Shown here in pieces: positions 50,507-60,455 of a stretch of DNA of 64,000 nucleotides. The notes beneath the pieces are model-generated. The model made no database searches. It worked only from the letters and a program-made list of their open reading frames with translations, and was not told where the DNA came from. Made by a program: the position numbers and the translations under genes. Source of the stretch: Chitinophagaceae bacterium (GTDB lineage: Bacteria; Bacteroidota; Bacteroidia; Chitinophagales; Chitinophagaceae); contig JAIXWH010000150.1 in assembly GCA_027484165.1 (NCBI GenBank), positions 1 through 64,000 of the forward strand. Reading direction: 5' to 3'. Position 1 is the stretch's first letter; each line of letters begins with the position of its first letter.

Positions 50507-50767
50507 ATGGCTACCAAAATCAATAAAATCGAAAAATCTTCAAAACAAATACTATTTACAAAGGAAAATTACATGCTGATGATAGCAGGATTAATTGTTC
50601 TTGCCCTCGGATTTTTTTTAATGGCTGGTGGTAAAAGCCAAGACCCTAAAGTATTTGATCCAAACGAAGTATACAGCTCAACCAGAATTACTGTAGCTCC
50701 TATCCTAATCATCTTAGGATTTGTGATTGAAATAGTTGCTATCATGAAAAAACCAAAGTCTGAATAG
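50507..50767 (+). CDS. DUF3098-like membrane protein
   Basis: 86 aa; LFTKENYMLMIAGLIVLALGFFLMAGG...DPKVFDPNEVYSSTRITVAPILIILGF. Confidence 0.8.
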   Translation: MATKINKIEKSSKQILFTKENYMLMIAGLIVLALGFFLMAGGKSQDPKVFDPNEVYSSTRITVAPILIILGFVIEIVAIMKKPKSE

Positions 50768-50789
50768 CCTTAAATTTATATCCCTGAGC

Positions 50790-50820
50790 ATGCGAAGTAA
50801 TTGAACTTCGCATTTTTTTT
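50790..50820 (+). terminator. Rho-independent terminator between DUF3098-like gene and uppP
   Basis: atgcgaagt-aattga-acttcgcat followed by T8. Confidence 0.85.
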
Positions 50821-50834
50821 AAAAGCAAATCAAT

Positions 50835-51635
50835 ATGAATACAATTCAATCCATTATCATTGGTGTTGTTGAAGGGCTCACTGAATTCCTTCCAATTTCT
50901 TCCACTGCACATATGCGCATCACCGAGAACCTATTGGGCATCGCAAATAAAGATGAGTTTACAAAGGTGCTTACGGTGGCCATTCAATTGGGTGCAATTC
51001 TTTCGGTTGTTGTACTTTACTGGAAAAAGTTTTTTCAATTTAAAAACTTCAACTTCTATTTCAAATTGATTTTAGCCGTTGTTCCTGCGTTAATCTTCGG
51101 AAAACTTTTCAATGAAAAAATTGATGCCGTATTGGAAAATCCTTTATTTATTGCTTTTATCATGATTGCAGGTGGCGTAGTTTTTGTCTTTATTGAAAAC
51201 TTATTCAAAGAACATACAATAGACAAAGAAGAAGATATCAGCATTATTACTTCAATAAAAATTGGCCTTTTTCAGTGTCTAGCAATTTTATTTCCAGGCT
51301 TAAGCAGAAGTGCAGCAACAATTTTAGGTGGAATGAGTTTGAAGTTAACTCGTGCTGCTGCTGCAGAATTTTCATTCTTTTTGGCTGTACCTACAATGCT
51401 TGCAGCTACAGTATATAAATTATACAAATACAAAAGTGAAGTTGGAAGTTTTTCGACAAATGAGTTAAAACAATTAGCGATTGGAAATCTTGTTGCTTTT
51501 GTTGTTGCTCTTTTAGCAATTAAATTCTTTATCAGTTTTTTGCAAAAACACGGCTTTAAAATATGGGGATATTATAGAATTGTGGTAGGATTACTCTTGT
51601 TACTTTTAATTCAAAAGGGAATCATTATCGCTTAG
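50835..51635 (+). CDS. uppP: Undecaprenyl-diphosphate phosphatase
   Basis: VVEGLTEFLPISSTAHM; FPGLSRSAATILGGM. Confidence 0.97.
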   Translation: MNTIQSIIIGVVEGLTEFLPISSTAHMRITENLLGIANKDEFTKVLTVAIQLGAILSVVVLYWKKFFQFKNFNFYFKLILAVVPALIFGKLFNEKIDAVLENPLFIAFIMIAGGVVFVFIENLFKEHTIDKEEDISIITSIKIGLFQCLAILFPGLSRSAATILGGMSLKLTRAAAAEFSFFLAVPTMLAATVYKLYKYKSEVGSFSTNELKQLAIGNLVAFVVALLAIKFFISFLQKHGFKIWGYYRIVVGLLLLLLIQKGIIIA

Positions 51636-51691
51636 ATAAAAAATTTATAAATCAATTTGATTTTTTTAATAGATAATTTTCAATACTAAAT

Positions 51692-53014
51692 ATGCAAACA
51701 GCATCAAAAAAAGTAATTAATGGGTGGGCCTTATATGATTGGGCAAATTCCGTTTATAGCCTGGTTATTACTTCTACTATTTTCCCAGCCTATTATGTTG
51801 CTATAACCAGCGATAATAATGAAACCACAGCCGACACAGTATCTATTTTTGGGAGGACATTCATTAATACTTCACTTTATAATTATGCACTAGCAATTGC
51901 ATTTATTATTGTTGCTATTATGAGTCCGTTTCTTTCGTCAATAGCCGACTTCAAAGGAAATAAAAAACAATTTTTATTCTTCTTCTGCACAATGGGCAGT
52001 CTCGCCTGCTCAGGACTTTACTTTTTTGATGATTCCAATTTAGTATATGGTTTGACTTGTGTTATTATAGCTTGTGTTGGATTTTGGGGAAGTCTAGTAT
52101 TTTACAATTCCTATTTACCAGAAATTGCTGCTCCTGAAGATCAAGACCGAGTAAGTGCCAAAGGATTTATGATGGGATATATTGGAAGTATCATTCTACA
52201 AATCATTTGCTTCATTCTTGTTTTAATACCAGAAAAGTTTGGCATTACCACTGGAAAGGCTTCTCAAATTTCTTTTTTATTAGTGGGGATTTGGTGGTGG
52301 GGATTTGCTCAAATGGCATTAATCAGACTTCCAAAAGGAATTCCTTCTGAATCTAAAGTAAAAAGCAATTTGATTTTAGGTGGGTATCAGGAATTGAATA
52401 AAGTGTGGCAACAAATAAAAAAACTTCCAATATTAAAAAGATACTTGCTCGCCTTTTTCTTTTACAACATGGGTGTACAAACAGTTATGCTTGCAGCTAC
52501 ATTATATGGAAAAAGCGAATTACAAATTCCAACCACCAATTTGATAGTTTCCATCTTATTGATTCAATTCATCGCTATTCCTGGAGCGTACTTAATTTCA
52601 AAATTATCAGATAAAGTTGGCAACTTTAAGGCGTTGTTATTTTGTATTGTCTTTTGGATGCTTTTATGCGTTGGTGGCTTTTTGTTGCCAGTTGGAGGAA
52701 CTTATCAATTCTATATTTTAGCTTTATTGGTGGGTTTCGTTATGGGTGGAATTCAAAGTTTAAGTCGAAGTACTTACAGCAAAATTTTACCCCAAACCAA
52801 AGACACTACTTCATTTTTCAGCTTTTATGATGTGACTGAAAAAATCGCAATTGTAATTGGGATGTTTAGTTATGCAAGTATTAACGAAATCACCGGCTCG
52901 CAAAGAAACTCTGTTTTGGCATTAATTTTATTTTTTGCAACTGGATTAGTGATTTTAATTTTGGCTAATCAAAAAAATAAATTAAAACATCAAAAAGCAG
53001 AAGGCCTCTTGTAA
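51692..53014 (+). CDS. MFS transporter (UMF1/Atg22-like)
   Basis: GWALYDWANSVYSLVITSTIFPAYY; GGIQSLSRSTYSKILP. Confidence 0.92.
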   Translation: MQTASKKVINGWALYDWANSVYSLVITSTIFPAYYVAITSDNNETTADTVSIFGRTFINTSLYNYALAIAFIIVAIMSPFLSSIADFKGNKKQFLFFFCTMGSLACSGLYFFDDSNLVYGLTCVIIACVGFWGSLVFYNSYLPEIAAPEDQDRVSAKGFMMGYIGSIILQIICFILVLIPEKFGITTGKASQISFLLVGIWWWGFAQMALIRLPKGIPSESKVKSNLILGGYQELNKVWQQIKKLPILKRYLLAFFFYNMGVQTVMLAATLYGKSELQIPTTNLIVSILLIQFIAIPGAYLISKLSDKVGNFKALLFCIVFWMLLCVGGFLLPVGGTYQFYILALLVGFVMGGIQSLSRSTYSKILPQTKDTTSFFSFYDVTEKIAIVIGMFSYASINEITGSQRNSVLALILFFATGLVILILANQKNKLKHQKAEGLL

Positions 53015-53069
53015 AATGTTTGACAAGAAATCTTTATAAGAAAAAATCGTTTTGAATTTTTAATTAATT

Positions 53070-53912
53070 ATGGAAATGAAATTATATAGCATAAACACAG
53101 GTCATTTTAAGTTAGACGGTGGGGCGATGTTTGGAGTTGTTCCTAAAAGCATATGGAACAAATTAAACCCAGCTGATGAAAACAATATGTGCAGCTGGGC
53201 TTTGAGATGCCTGCTTATTGAAGATGGCAACAGATTGATTTTGGTTGACAACGGCCTTGGCGACAAACAGGATGCGAAGTTTTTTGGTCACTATTACTTA
53301 CATGGTAACGATACTTTGGATAAGTCTTTAGCCAAACATGGTTTTAATAAAAATGATGTTACAGATGTGATACTCACTCATCTTCACTTTGATCATTGTG
53401 GAGGAAGTATTAAAAAAGAGGGGGATTTACTCGTTCCTGCTTTTAAAAATGCTACTTACTGGAGTAATGAACGCCACTGGAAATGGGCGACAGAACCCAA
53501 TGCAAGAGAAAAAGCCTCTTTTTTAAAAGAAAATATTTTACCGATTCAGGAAAGTGGACAACTGAAGTTTATTGAACAAAATCAACTTGATTTTCCTCAA
53601 GGCATAGGCATTAAAGAATTTTTTGGACATACTGACGCGATGATGCTGCCCTATTGCACCTACAAAGAAAAAACAATTGTCTTCATGGCTGATTTATTGC
53701 CTTCAATCGCCCACATTCCTATTCCATACGTTATGGCTTATGACATGTTTCCTTTAACTACTTTAAATGAAAAAAAATCTTTTTTAACTGAAGCACAACA
53801 AAAAGATTACATTTTATTTTTTGAACATGACCCCCAAGTTGAATGTTGCAATTTGGAGTTGACTGAAAAAGGGATTAAAGCAAAAGATCGTTTCAAACTG
53901 GAAGAACTCTAG
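53070..53912 (+). CDS. MBL-fold metallo-hydrolase
   Basis: TDVILTHLHFDHCGG; FFGHTDAMMLP. Confidence 0.92.
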   Translation: MEMKLYSINTGHFKLDGGAMFGVVPKSIWNKLNPADENNMCSWALRCLLIEDGNRLILVDNGLGDKQDAKFFGHYYLHGNDTLDKSLAKHGFNKNDVTDVILTHLHFDHCGGSIKKEGDLLVPAFKNATYWSNERHWKWATEPNAREKASFLKENILPIQESGQLKFIEQNQLDFPQGIGIKEFFGHTDAMMLPYCTYKEKTIVFMADLLPSIAHIPIPYVMAYDMFPLTTLNEKKSFLTEAQQKDYILFFEHDPQVECCNLELTEKGIKAKDRFKLEEL

Positions 53913-53915
53913 TAT

Positions 53916-54710
53916 TTAAAGACCCATTAATGAAGTGAGGGGATATCTTAAATTTCTGTAACCCATCATATCCACTTTAATTGTTCCTACTACAATCGGA
54001 CTTTCAGCCCTTAAGAGCAAGTGATTAGGGTCGTCGCTAATCCATGCATTCATATTTTCTCCGCCATCAAAAATAGTTCCCTTTATTAAAAGTGGCTTTA
54101 TTTTTATGGCTCTAAACTTACCATACTTGGTTTTAATTTTTTCTTTACCCAAATACTTCAAATACAAATGATGTACTTCATCATCTAAAAACATATCAAA
54201 CTGTATTTTGTCTCCGGGCTTGTATTTATCGAAGTTGATGTTTCTTGCATAATAAATAGCACTTACTACATCTTGCATACAATCCGTTATTTTAAAAACA
54301 CCATTTGTGCTTGTTGCTGTATTGGCAGACTGATTAAAATTAACGTTGTTATAAATTTTATACCCGCCTTCGCTAACATTTCTGATAAACTTGATAGGCA
54401 ATAAAGTTGCTGTGTCTACAAATGATTCATAACGGTCTCTTACCTTAAAGAAATTGTCGAAAAAAGGATATGTTGATCCCACTCCAACAATATGATAAAC
54501 TGGCTTTCCGTTCAATCTCTCAATGGTAGTTGTAAATGTTGCATCTCCAGCACCTATGTAACTGCCCAAAGTATTATAAAATACTGTCATCGCAACAACT
54601 TCGCCACCCTGAAAAGAACTGTTTTTTATGCCGCAAAAATCCTGATTACCTTTTGTTGCCGGAATAGCAAATAAAAAGAATGATAGTAATGACAATTTAA
54701 TTGTTTTCAT
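53916..54710 (-). CDS. DUF3108 family protein
   Basis: Signal peptide; DRYESFVDTATLLPIKFIRNVSEGGYK; YLGKEKIKTKYGKFRAIKIKPLL. Confidence 0.8.
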   Translation of the reverse strand: MKTIKLSLLSFFLFAIPATKGNQDFCGIKNSSFQGGEVVAMTVFYNTLGSYIGAGDATFTTTIERLNGKPVYHIVGVGSTYPFFDNFFKVRDRYESFVDTATLLPIKFIRNVSEGGYKIYNNVNFNQSANTATSTNGVFKITDCMQDVVSAIYYARNINFDKYKPGDKIQFDMFLDDEVHHLYLKYLGKEKIKTKYGKFRAIKIKPLLIKGTIFDGGENMNAWISDDPNHLLLRAESPIVVGTIKVDMMGYRNLRYPLTSLMGL

Positions 54711-55692
54711 AAATTTCATTTTTTGAGAAACTTCTAAATGAAGATAAAATTAAAGTTCCAATGATTGCTGGAATCAATAAATTGATAAGCCATATTGAAA
54801 ATGTTGCAATCTGAATTCCAAAAGCATTAGTGGCGAATGCTCCAAACAAAACCAAACTTAAACTTGCTCTTACTGGCAATTCCGTAAAGCCTATGGTTGG
54901 AGCCAATGCCATAATAAAATAAAACAACATTATCAGCAATATGGCAATTGAAATTTCGATATCTACATACATCACTTTCAAAATAAAAATGTACTGCAAG
55001 ATAAATACCACATAACGAAATAAAGAGTAAATCAGAACAGTTAACAATTCTTTAGTTGAGTAATCAGCTATAGCTTCAAGATACTTTACCCACTTTTTAA
55101 CAATCTTGATTTTATTCACAATTTTCAAAAAGTGTTTTATTCTAAAGTACAAATAAAACAAAACAAAACATGCGAGTACTCCTAGAAAGAAAACTGTAGA
55201 AGTTAAAAACGAAAGTTTTTTCAAATGATTGTTGTCTGTATAAAACAAAAAATAACAAAAACTGACACAACCCAAAACCATTGTAACTAACAACTGCGCT
55301 ATGCTACCTACGATATTTATTGAAATAGCTTTTGCTCTGTTTTCTTTTTTTAAAAATAAAATTCTACCCCCAAATTCTCCAGTACGATTAGGTGTTAACA
55401 TTGTGATACTGCATCCTGCAAATACACATTTCAGAGATTTTAAAAAAGAAATAGCTTCCAAATGTCTCAAAAGATATCTCATCTTCATTGCCTCTATGCC
55501 CCAGTTAAAAAACATGAGCACAAATACAATGGATAAAAGCGGATTATTCCAAACTCTTTTTATTTCTTCCCATCTGATTGCTAAATCAGGCTGATTAATG
55601 ATTTGCTTATAAATAACATAGGATAAAAGCACAAACAGCAGAGGACCTAATAAATAGTTGACTATTAATTTTATACTTTTGCTCAAGAACAT
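54697..55692 (-). CDS. Lysylphosphatidylglycerol synthase TM-region-like membrane protein
   Basis: Polytopic; LLRHLEAISFLKSLKCVFAGCSITMLTPNRTGEFGGRILFL. Confidence 0.75.
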   Translation of the reverse strand: MFLSKSIKLIVNYLLGPLLFVLLSYVIYKQIINQPDLAIRWEEIKRVWNNPLLSIVFVLMFFNWGIEAMKMRYLLRHLEAISFLKSLKCVFAGCSITMLTPNRTGEFGGRILFLKKENRAKAISINIVGSIAQLLVTMVLGCVSFCYFLFYTDNNHLKKLSFLTSTVFFLGVLACFVLFYLYFRIKHFLKIVNKIKIVKKWVKYLEAIADYSTKELLTVLIYSLFRYVVFILQYIFILKVMYVDIEISIAILLIMLFYFIMALAPTIGFTELPVRASLSLVLFGAFATNAFGIQIATFSIWLINLLIPAIIGTLILSSFRSFSKNEIYENN

Positions 55693-55718
55693 TATTTAAA
55701 GTAAAAATAAGTAGCCCT

Positions 55719-56282
55719 TTGCAAAAAGCATCAAAAATAATTTTAGGAATAGATCCAGGCACCATTATCATGGGTTTTGGACTCATTGAAATCAAAGAAA
55801 CAAAAATCAATCTTATTGAGATGGGAGTTCTTAAATTAGCTTCCAAATCTGATGCTTACGAAAAGCTGGAAAAAATTCATAGTGAAGTAAGAAGATTGAT
55901 TCATCATTACAAAGCCAATCATTTTGCTATTGAAGCTCCTTTTTTCGGAAAAAACGTACAAAGTATGCTAAAGCTGGGAAGAGCTCAGGGTGTAGCTATT
56001 GCAGCTGCTATGCAATCGGGGTTACCAATCAGTGAATACTCTCCTAAAAAAGTAAAACAATCTATTACCGGAAATGGAAATGCCGATAAAGAACAGGTAA
56101 TGAGGATGCTACAACAAATTTTATCCTTTAAAGAAACACCTAAACATTTTGATGCAACTGATGCTCTTGCTGTTGCCGTTTGCCATCATTTTCAGGACAA
56201 CAAACTTCAAGGTACAAAAGCAGGAAAAGTAAATGGATGGAAAGATTTCATTGCAAAGAATCCTACCAGAACGAACAAATAA
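55719..56282 (+). CDS. ruvC: Crossover junction endodeoxyribonuclease RuvC
   Basis: ILGIDPGTIIMGFGLIE; AIEAPFFGKNVQSMLKLGRAQG; DATDALAVAVCHH. Confidence 0.95.
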   Translation: MQKASKIILGIDPGTIIMGFGLIEIKETKINLIEMGVLKLASKSDAYEKLEKIHSEVRRLIHHYKANHFAIEAPFFGKNVQSMLKLGRAQGVAIAAAMQSGLPISEYSPKKVKQSITGNGNADKEQVMRMLQQILSFKETPKHFDATDALAVAVCHHFQDNKLQGTKAGKVNGWKDFIAKNPTRTNK

Positions 56283-56675
56283 TCAACCTAATTTGTTGAT
56301 GATTTTTTGTTGAATTAACATCAATTGTTCTTTTGATAATTGCAATTTTGGTTTAGTGAAATTCAAATCGTCAGCACTGTTGATGGGCAACAAATGCATA
56401 TGAGCGTGAGGCACTTCAAGACCTACAACACTTATTCCGCAACGTTTACAATCGAATGCAGATTCAATGGCTTTTGCTATCGGTTTAGCAAAAAGCATAA
56501 TATCCTGTAAATAATCGTCTGATAAATCAAATATTTTATCAATTTCTATTTTGGGCACAACCAAAACATGACCTTCTATTAATGGAAAAACATCTAAAAA
56601 AGCAAGAAAGCGATCGTTCTCAGCTATTTTGTGACAAGGTATCTCTCCTGCAATAATTTTAGAAAAAATGGTCAT
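56283..56675 (-). CDS. HIT family protein
   Basis: TIFSKIIAGEIPCHKIAEND; VPHAHMHLLP. Start taken as MTIFSKI. Confidence 0.92.
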   Translation of the reverse strand: MTIFSKIIAGEIPCHKIAENDRFLAFLDVFPLIEGHVLVVPKIEIDKIFDLSDDYLQDIMLFAKPIAKAIESAFDCKRCGISVVGLEVPHAHMHLLPINSADDLNFTKPKLQLSKEQLMLIQQKIINKLG

Positions 56676-56679
56676 AGCA

Positions 56680-57153
56680 TTATACAGTAATATTATCAAC
56701 TCTAAATTTCATAACACCAGCTGGTACATTTACCTCTGCAATTTCTCCAACCACTTTTCCTAACAACCCTTTACCGATTGGAGAGGTAACTGAAATTTTT
56801 CCGTCTTTTAAACTGGCTTCTTTTTCTGAAACTATTTGATAAGTTACAGTTTTATTGGTTCCCATATTTGTTACAGTAACTTTTGTTAGGATACTCACCC
56901 TACTTGAATCGATATTCGATTCGTCTAATATTCTTGCTGTAGCAATTACACCTTCGAGGTATTTAATTTTAGCTTCAAGTAACCCCTGTGCTTCTTTGGC
57001 TGCATCATACTCTGCATTTTCTTTTAAATCACCTTTTTCTCTCGCTTCTGCAATTGCTCTACTGGCAGCAGGTCTGTCAACTGCTTTTAATTGATGAAGC
57101 TCTTCCTGCATTTTTTCAAATGTCTCTTGTGTTACATAATTTGTTGTTGACAT
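56680..57153 (-). CDS. greA: Transcription elongation factor GreA
   Basis: YVTQETFEKMQEELHQL; EAREKGDLKENAEYDAAKEAQ; SPIGKGLLGK. Confidence 0.96.
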   Translation of the reverse strand: MSTTNYVTQETFEKMQEELHQLKAVDRPAASRAIAEAREKGDLKENAEYDAAKEAQGLLEAKIKYLEGVIATARILDESNIDSSRVSILTKVTVTNMGTNKTVTYQIVSEKEASLKDGKISVTSPIGKGLLGKVVGEIAEVNVPAGVMKFRVDNITV

Positions 57154-57251
57154 AAAAAACTTGTTTACCGATTAGAATAAAAAAATACAACGCCCTAAAT
57201 CAATAAAGCGTTGCATGTTTACAAATATACAAAAAGGAAATTATGTAAACA

Positions 57252-58187
57252 CTATAAAATTCCTAGTTTTTCGAGTAAAATTTTACTCATTTTATAGTTG
57301 GCTTCATGTGAATATCCCGCTATGTGTGGTGTAATAATTACATTTTTCATAGATAATAATTGATTCAACTGTTTGCTCTCTGCTACATTGTAAGTATTTA
57401 GATTTTCATTTTCCAAAACATCGAGAGCCGCACTTTTAACTAAGTTATTTTCTAGCCCGTAAATTAAAGCTGATGTATCCACAACTCCCCCTCTGGAAGT
57501 ATTAATGAATATCGGCTTTTTTGCCATTTGATTAAAAAAACTGTTGTTGGCAAGATGAGAAGTTTCAGCATTTAAAGGCAAATGCAAACTGATGATATCC
57601 GAATACTTAAAAATATTTTCAAGTGTACTTTCTTCAACTATATGATCTCCGAATCCAGTTTTATATTTATCATATGCTAAAATAGAAACATCGAAAGCAG
57701 ATAACAACTTTGCGAAAGCAGTTCCGGTATTACCATAACCAATGATACCTACAATCTTGCCCAACAATTCCTCCCCTCTGTTCAATTCTCTTTGCCATTG
57801 CAATTGTTTGACTTCCTGACTGCTGGTGTGTATGTTCCTCATTAAATTCAACAACAAACCCAAAGCAAACTCTGCCACCGCATTTCGATTTCCTTCAGGA
57901 CTACTTTTACAATCGATATTCTTCTCATTGGCATAAGCCACATCAATATGTTCCATCCCACTTCCAAGTCGACCAATCCATTTTAATTGAGTGGCCTTAT
58001 AAATCATAGCCTTGTCGATTTTTATATGTGTTGCCACAATTAAACCAGTGGCCTGATTTACTATTTCTATTAAACTTTCATAATTAAGTTTAGGGTCGTG
58101 AATAAAATCAAGACCTTTTTCTTTTAAAGTATCCAGTAAAATCTGATGAACAGGCGCAGTAATAATAATCATATTATAAGGCAGCAA
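57252..58187 (-). CDS. D-2-hydroxyacid dehydrogenase
   Basis: GIIGYGNTGTAFAKLL; INTSRGGVVDTSALI; ITPHIAGYSHEA. Confidence 0.92.
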   Translation of the reverse strand: MLPYNMIIITAPVHQILLDTLKEKGLDFIHDPKLNYESLIEIVNQATGLIVATHIKIDKAMIYKATQLKWIGRLGSGMEHIDVAYANEKNIDCKSSPEGNRNAVAEFALGLLLNLMRNIHTSSQEVKQLQWQRELNRGEELLGKIVGIIGYGNTGTAFAKLLSAFDVSILAYDKYKTGFGDHIVEESTLENIFKYSDIISLHLPLNAETSHLANNSFFNQMAKKPIFINTSRGGVVDTSALIYGLENNLVKSAALDVLENENLNTYNVAESKQLNQLLSMKNVIITPHIAGYSHEANYKMSKILLEKLGIL

Positions 58188-58599
58188 TCATGCTGATTTC
58201 AACGTTTACATTTTTAGGCAACCCTTTTACAGCAACAGTTTCTCTGGCAGGATAATCTCCTATGAAGTATTGACCATAAACTTCGTTGACAGATGAAAAA
58301 TGAGCCATATCAGACAAGAAAATAGTTGTTTTTACCACATTAGCAAATCCGGCATTTTCAGATTCTAAAATTGCAGACAAATTTTTCATAACCTGATGTG
58401 TTTCATCTGCAAGTGTTGCAATGATTAAGGTATCAGTGCCTGGAACCAAAGCTATTTGTCCAGAGATAAATAATAAATTTCCTGTTTTAATAGCTTGATT
58501 ATAAGGACCGATGGGTGCGGGCGCTGCTGTAATATTGATTACTTTTTTATCCATTGTAAAAGTTTTTATTTCAGGATACAAATATATCCTATTCAACAA
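58174..58599 (-). CDS. RidA family protein
   Basis: APAPIGPYNQAIKTGNLLFISGQIAL; ARETVAVKGLPKNVNVEISMIA. Confidence 0.94.
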   Translation of the reverse strand: MLNRIYLYPEIKTFTMDKKVINITAAPAPIGPYNQAIKTGNLLFISGQIALVPGTDTLIIATLADETHQVMKNLSAILESENAGFANVVKTTIFLSDMAHFSSVNEVYGQYFIGDYPARETVAVKGLPKNVNVEISMIAAL

Positions 58600-58624
58600 C
58601 CTATTTTTGCTAAAATTTTTTGAG

Positions 58625-59230
58625 ATGAAAGTTGTGGTTTTAGCAGATGATCATTCTTTTCAGGAATTAATCAGTTTATCTGATCAAATTAATTGGCTGA
58701 GGGCTGATGATTTTAATTCATGGATTCAAAGCAGTAATGCTGATTTATTGTTTAATTTGAATGACAATGCTTGCTTTGAAAACTACAATGGCTCTTCATT
58801 ACCCATATTCATCAATAGTGTTTCTGAAACTTTAAAAAACCAAAACCATCCTGTAAATGTGGTAAGGGTAAATGGTTGGCATGGGTTTTTAAAAAGAACA
58901 CATTGGGAAATGGCCGGAAATCTTGGAGATACACATCTAATGCTGATAGAAAAACTAAACATTAAATCATGTATTTTAACCGATGAACCCGGTTTTGTAA
59001 CCGCAAGAATTATTGCAATGATTATCAATGAAGCTTTTTTTGCAAAAGAACAGCAAGTGAGTACCGAAAGTGAAATCGATATCGCGATGAAATTAGGAAC
59101 TAATTACCCTAAAGGACCTTTTGAATGGGCTCATGAGATTGGAAAGAAAAATGTATTGGATTTATTGATCAAACTTAGCATTATAGACAAGAGATACCAA
59201 CCTTCAGCATTGCTTCAAAAAGAAGTATAA
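58625..59230 (+). CDS. 3-hydroxyacyl-CoA dehydrogenase C-terminal-domain-like protein without a recognisable NAD-binding motif
   Basis: EPGFVTARIIAMIINEAFF...EIDIAMKLGTNYPKGPFEWAHEIG; N-terminal half lacks GxGxxG. Confidence 0.75.
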   Translation: MKVVVLADDHSFQELISLSDQINWLRADDFNSWIQSSNADLLFNLNDNACFENYNGSSLPIFINSVSETLKNQNHPVNVVRVNGWHGFLKRTHWEMAGNLGDTHLMLIEKLNIKSCILTDEPGFVTARIIAMIINEAFFAKEQQVSTESEIDIAMKLGTNYPKGPFEWAHEIGKKNVLDLLIKLSIIDKRYQPSALLQKEV

Positions 59231-59235
59231 ATAAA

Positions 59236-59904
59236 ATGAGTTTAATTTTAAATATCGATACTGCTTTAGAAACTGCAAACATCAGCATTGCAGAGAATGG
59301 AAAAGTTTTAAAATCCAAGACAAACAGCATTCAAAAAGACCATGCATCGTTTTTACATCAGGCTGTTCAAAGTTTACTTGTTGAGCTTTCTATAGAAATT
59401 AATCAAATATCAGCCATAGCCGTTAGTATTGGCCCTGGTTCATACACCGGATTGCGAGTTGGCATATCAAGCGCAAAAGGTTTTTGCTATGCTCTCAATA
59501 AACCCCTTATAGCCATAAGCTCTTTGAAAATAATAGCTAATAACACAATGGGTCTTGTTGAAAATAAAGATGCGTTATTATGCCCAATGATTGATGCCAG
59601 AAGAATGGAAGTTTTTACTGCCATGTATGATTTTAGCTTAAATGAAATCAATAGCCCTTGTGCTATGGTTTTAAATGAAAAAAGTTTTTCGGAAATCCTA
59701 TCCAACAATAAAATTTATTTTTCAGGAAACGGAAGCCAAAAATTCAAAGAAATTTCTGATCATCAAAACGCTTTGTTTATAAAAAACAATGATTTAACTC
59801 ATTCATTGGCAGAATTGTCAGGTTTTAAATACATAAGCAATGATTTTGACGATTTAGTGAACACTGAACCATTTTATTTAAAAGAATATCAAACAAATAG
59901 CTGA
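59236..59904 (+). CDS. tsaB: tRNA t6A biosynthesis protein TsaB
   Basis: LILNIDTALETANISIAENGKVL; AVSIGPGSYTGLRVGISSAKGFCYAL. Confidence 0.94.
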   Translation: MSLILNIDTALETANISIAENGKVLKSKTNSIQKDHASFLHQAVQSLLVELSIEINQISAIAVSIGPGSYTGLRVGISSAKGFCYALNKPLIAISSLKIIANNTMGLVENKDALLCPMIDARRMEVFTAMYDFSLNEINSPCAMVLNEKSFSEILSNNKIYFSGNGSQKFKEISDHQNALFIKNNDLTHSLAELSGFKYISNDFDDLVNTEPFYLKEYQTNS

Positions 59905-59959
59905 TTTATTAATACTACAATATTTTAATGTTCCAACAACTATTTTCTATATTATGTCG

Positions 59960-59987
59960 TTGTATTTAAATGATTTATTTATATTTG
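59960..59987 (+). promoter_or_regulatory. Bacteroidota-type promoter (TTG-N17-TATATTTG)
   Basis: TTG 59960-59962; TATATTTG 59980-59987; upstream of the ArsR-like gene. Confidence 0.55.
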
Positions 59988-60028
59988 TAATCTATTTAAA
60001 ATCACAATAAACCTTAAAATTAAAATCC

Positions 60029-60379
60029 ATGACTGATTCAACTCAAACTAGCCAAGGTACTGGAGACACATTAAGTCTCGCCAACAATTCAGTAAAAGTT
60101 AACTTACACACCTTAAAAAAAGCAGCATTAGTTCTTAGAGCTTTAAATCATAAGTTGCGTCAACAAATTTTAGGATTGATTGATACAGAAAGCAAGATAA
60201 CTGTAACTGAAATTTATGTGAAACTACGTTTAGAACAATCTGTTGCTTCACAACATCTTGCTATTCTAAGAAGAGCGGGTATTGTTGTTACTCAACGTGA
60301 TGGAAAATTTATCCATTACACAGTTAATCACAAAAGAATAGAAGAAATCAACAAATTCATTCACGAATTGGTTGACTAA
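60029..60379 (+). CDS. ArsR-family winged-helix regulator
   Basis: LRALNHKLRQQILGLI...VTEIYVKLRLEQSVASQHLAILRRAGIVVTQRDGKFIHYTVN. Confidence 0.88.
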   Translation: MTDSTQTSQGTGDTLSLANNSVKVNLHTLKKAALVLRALNHKLRQQILGLIDTESKITVTEIYVKLRLEQSVASQHLAILRRAGIVVTQRDGKFIHYTVNHKRIEEINKFIHELVD

Positions 60380-60398
60380 TCAAAATTATAATGATTTT

Positions 60399-60429
60399 AA
60401 AAAACGGTTGCCATAAGCAGCCGTTTTTT
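60399..60429 (+). terminator. Rho-independent terminator after the ArsR-like gene
   Basis: aaaaaacggttgc-cataa-gcagccgtttttt. Confidence 0.8.
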
Positions 60430-60438
60430 TTATCTTTG
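60408..60438 (+). promoter_or_regulatory. Candidate promoter overlapping the terminator (TTG-N20-TATCTTTG)
   Basis: TTG 60408-60410 in the left stem; TATCTTTG 60431-60438 directly after the T tract. Confidence 0.5.
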
Positions 60439-60455
60439 CAACTTAATATCAATAC

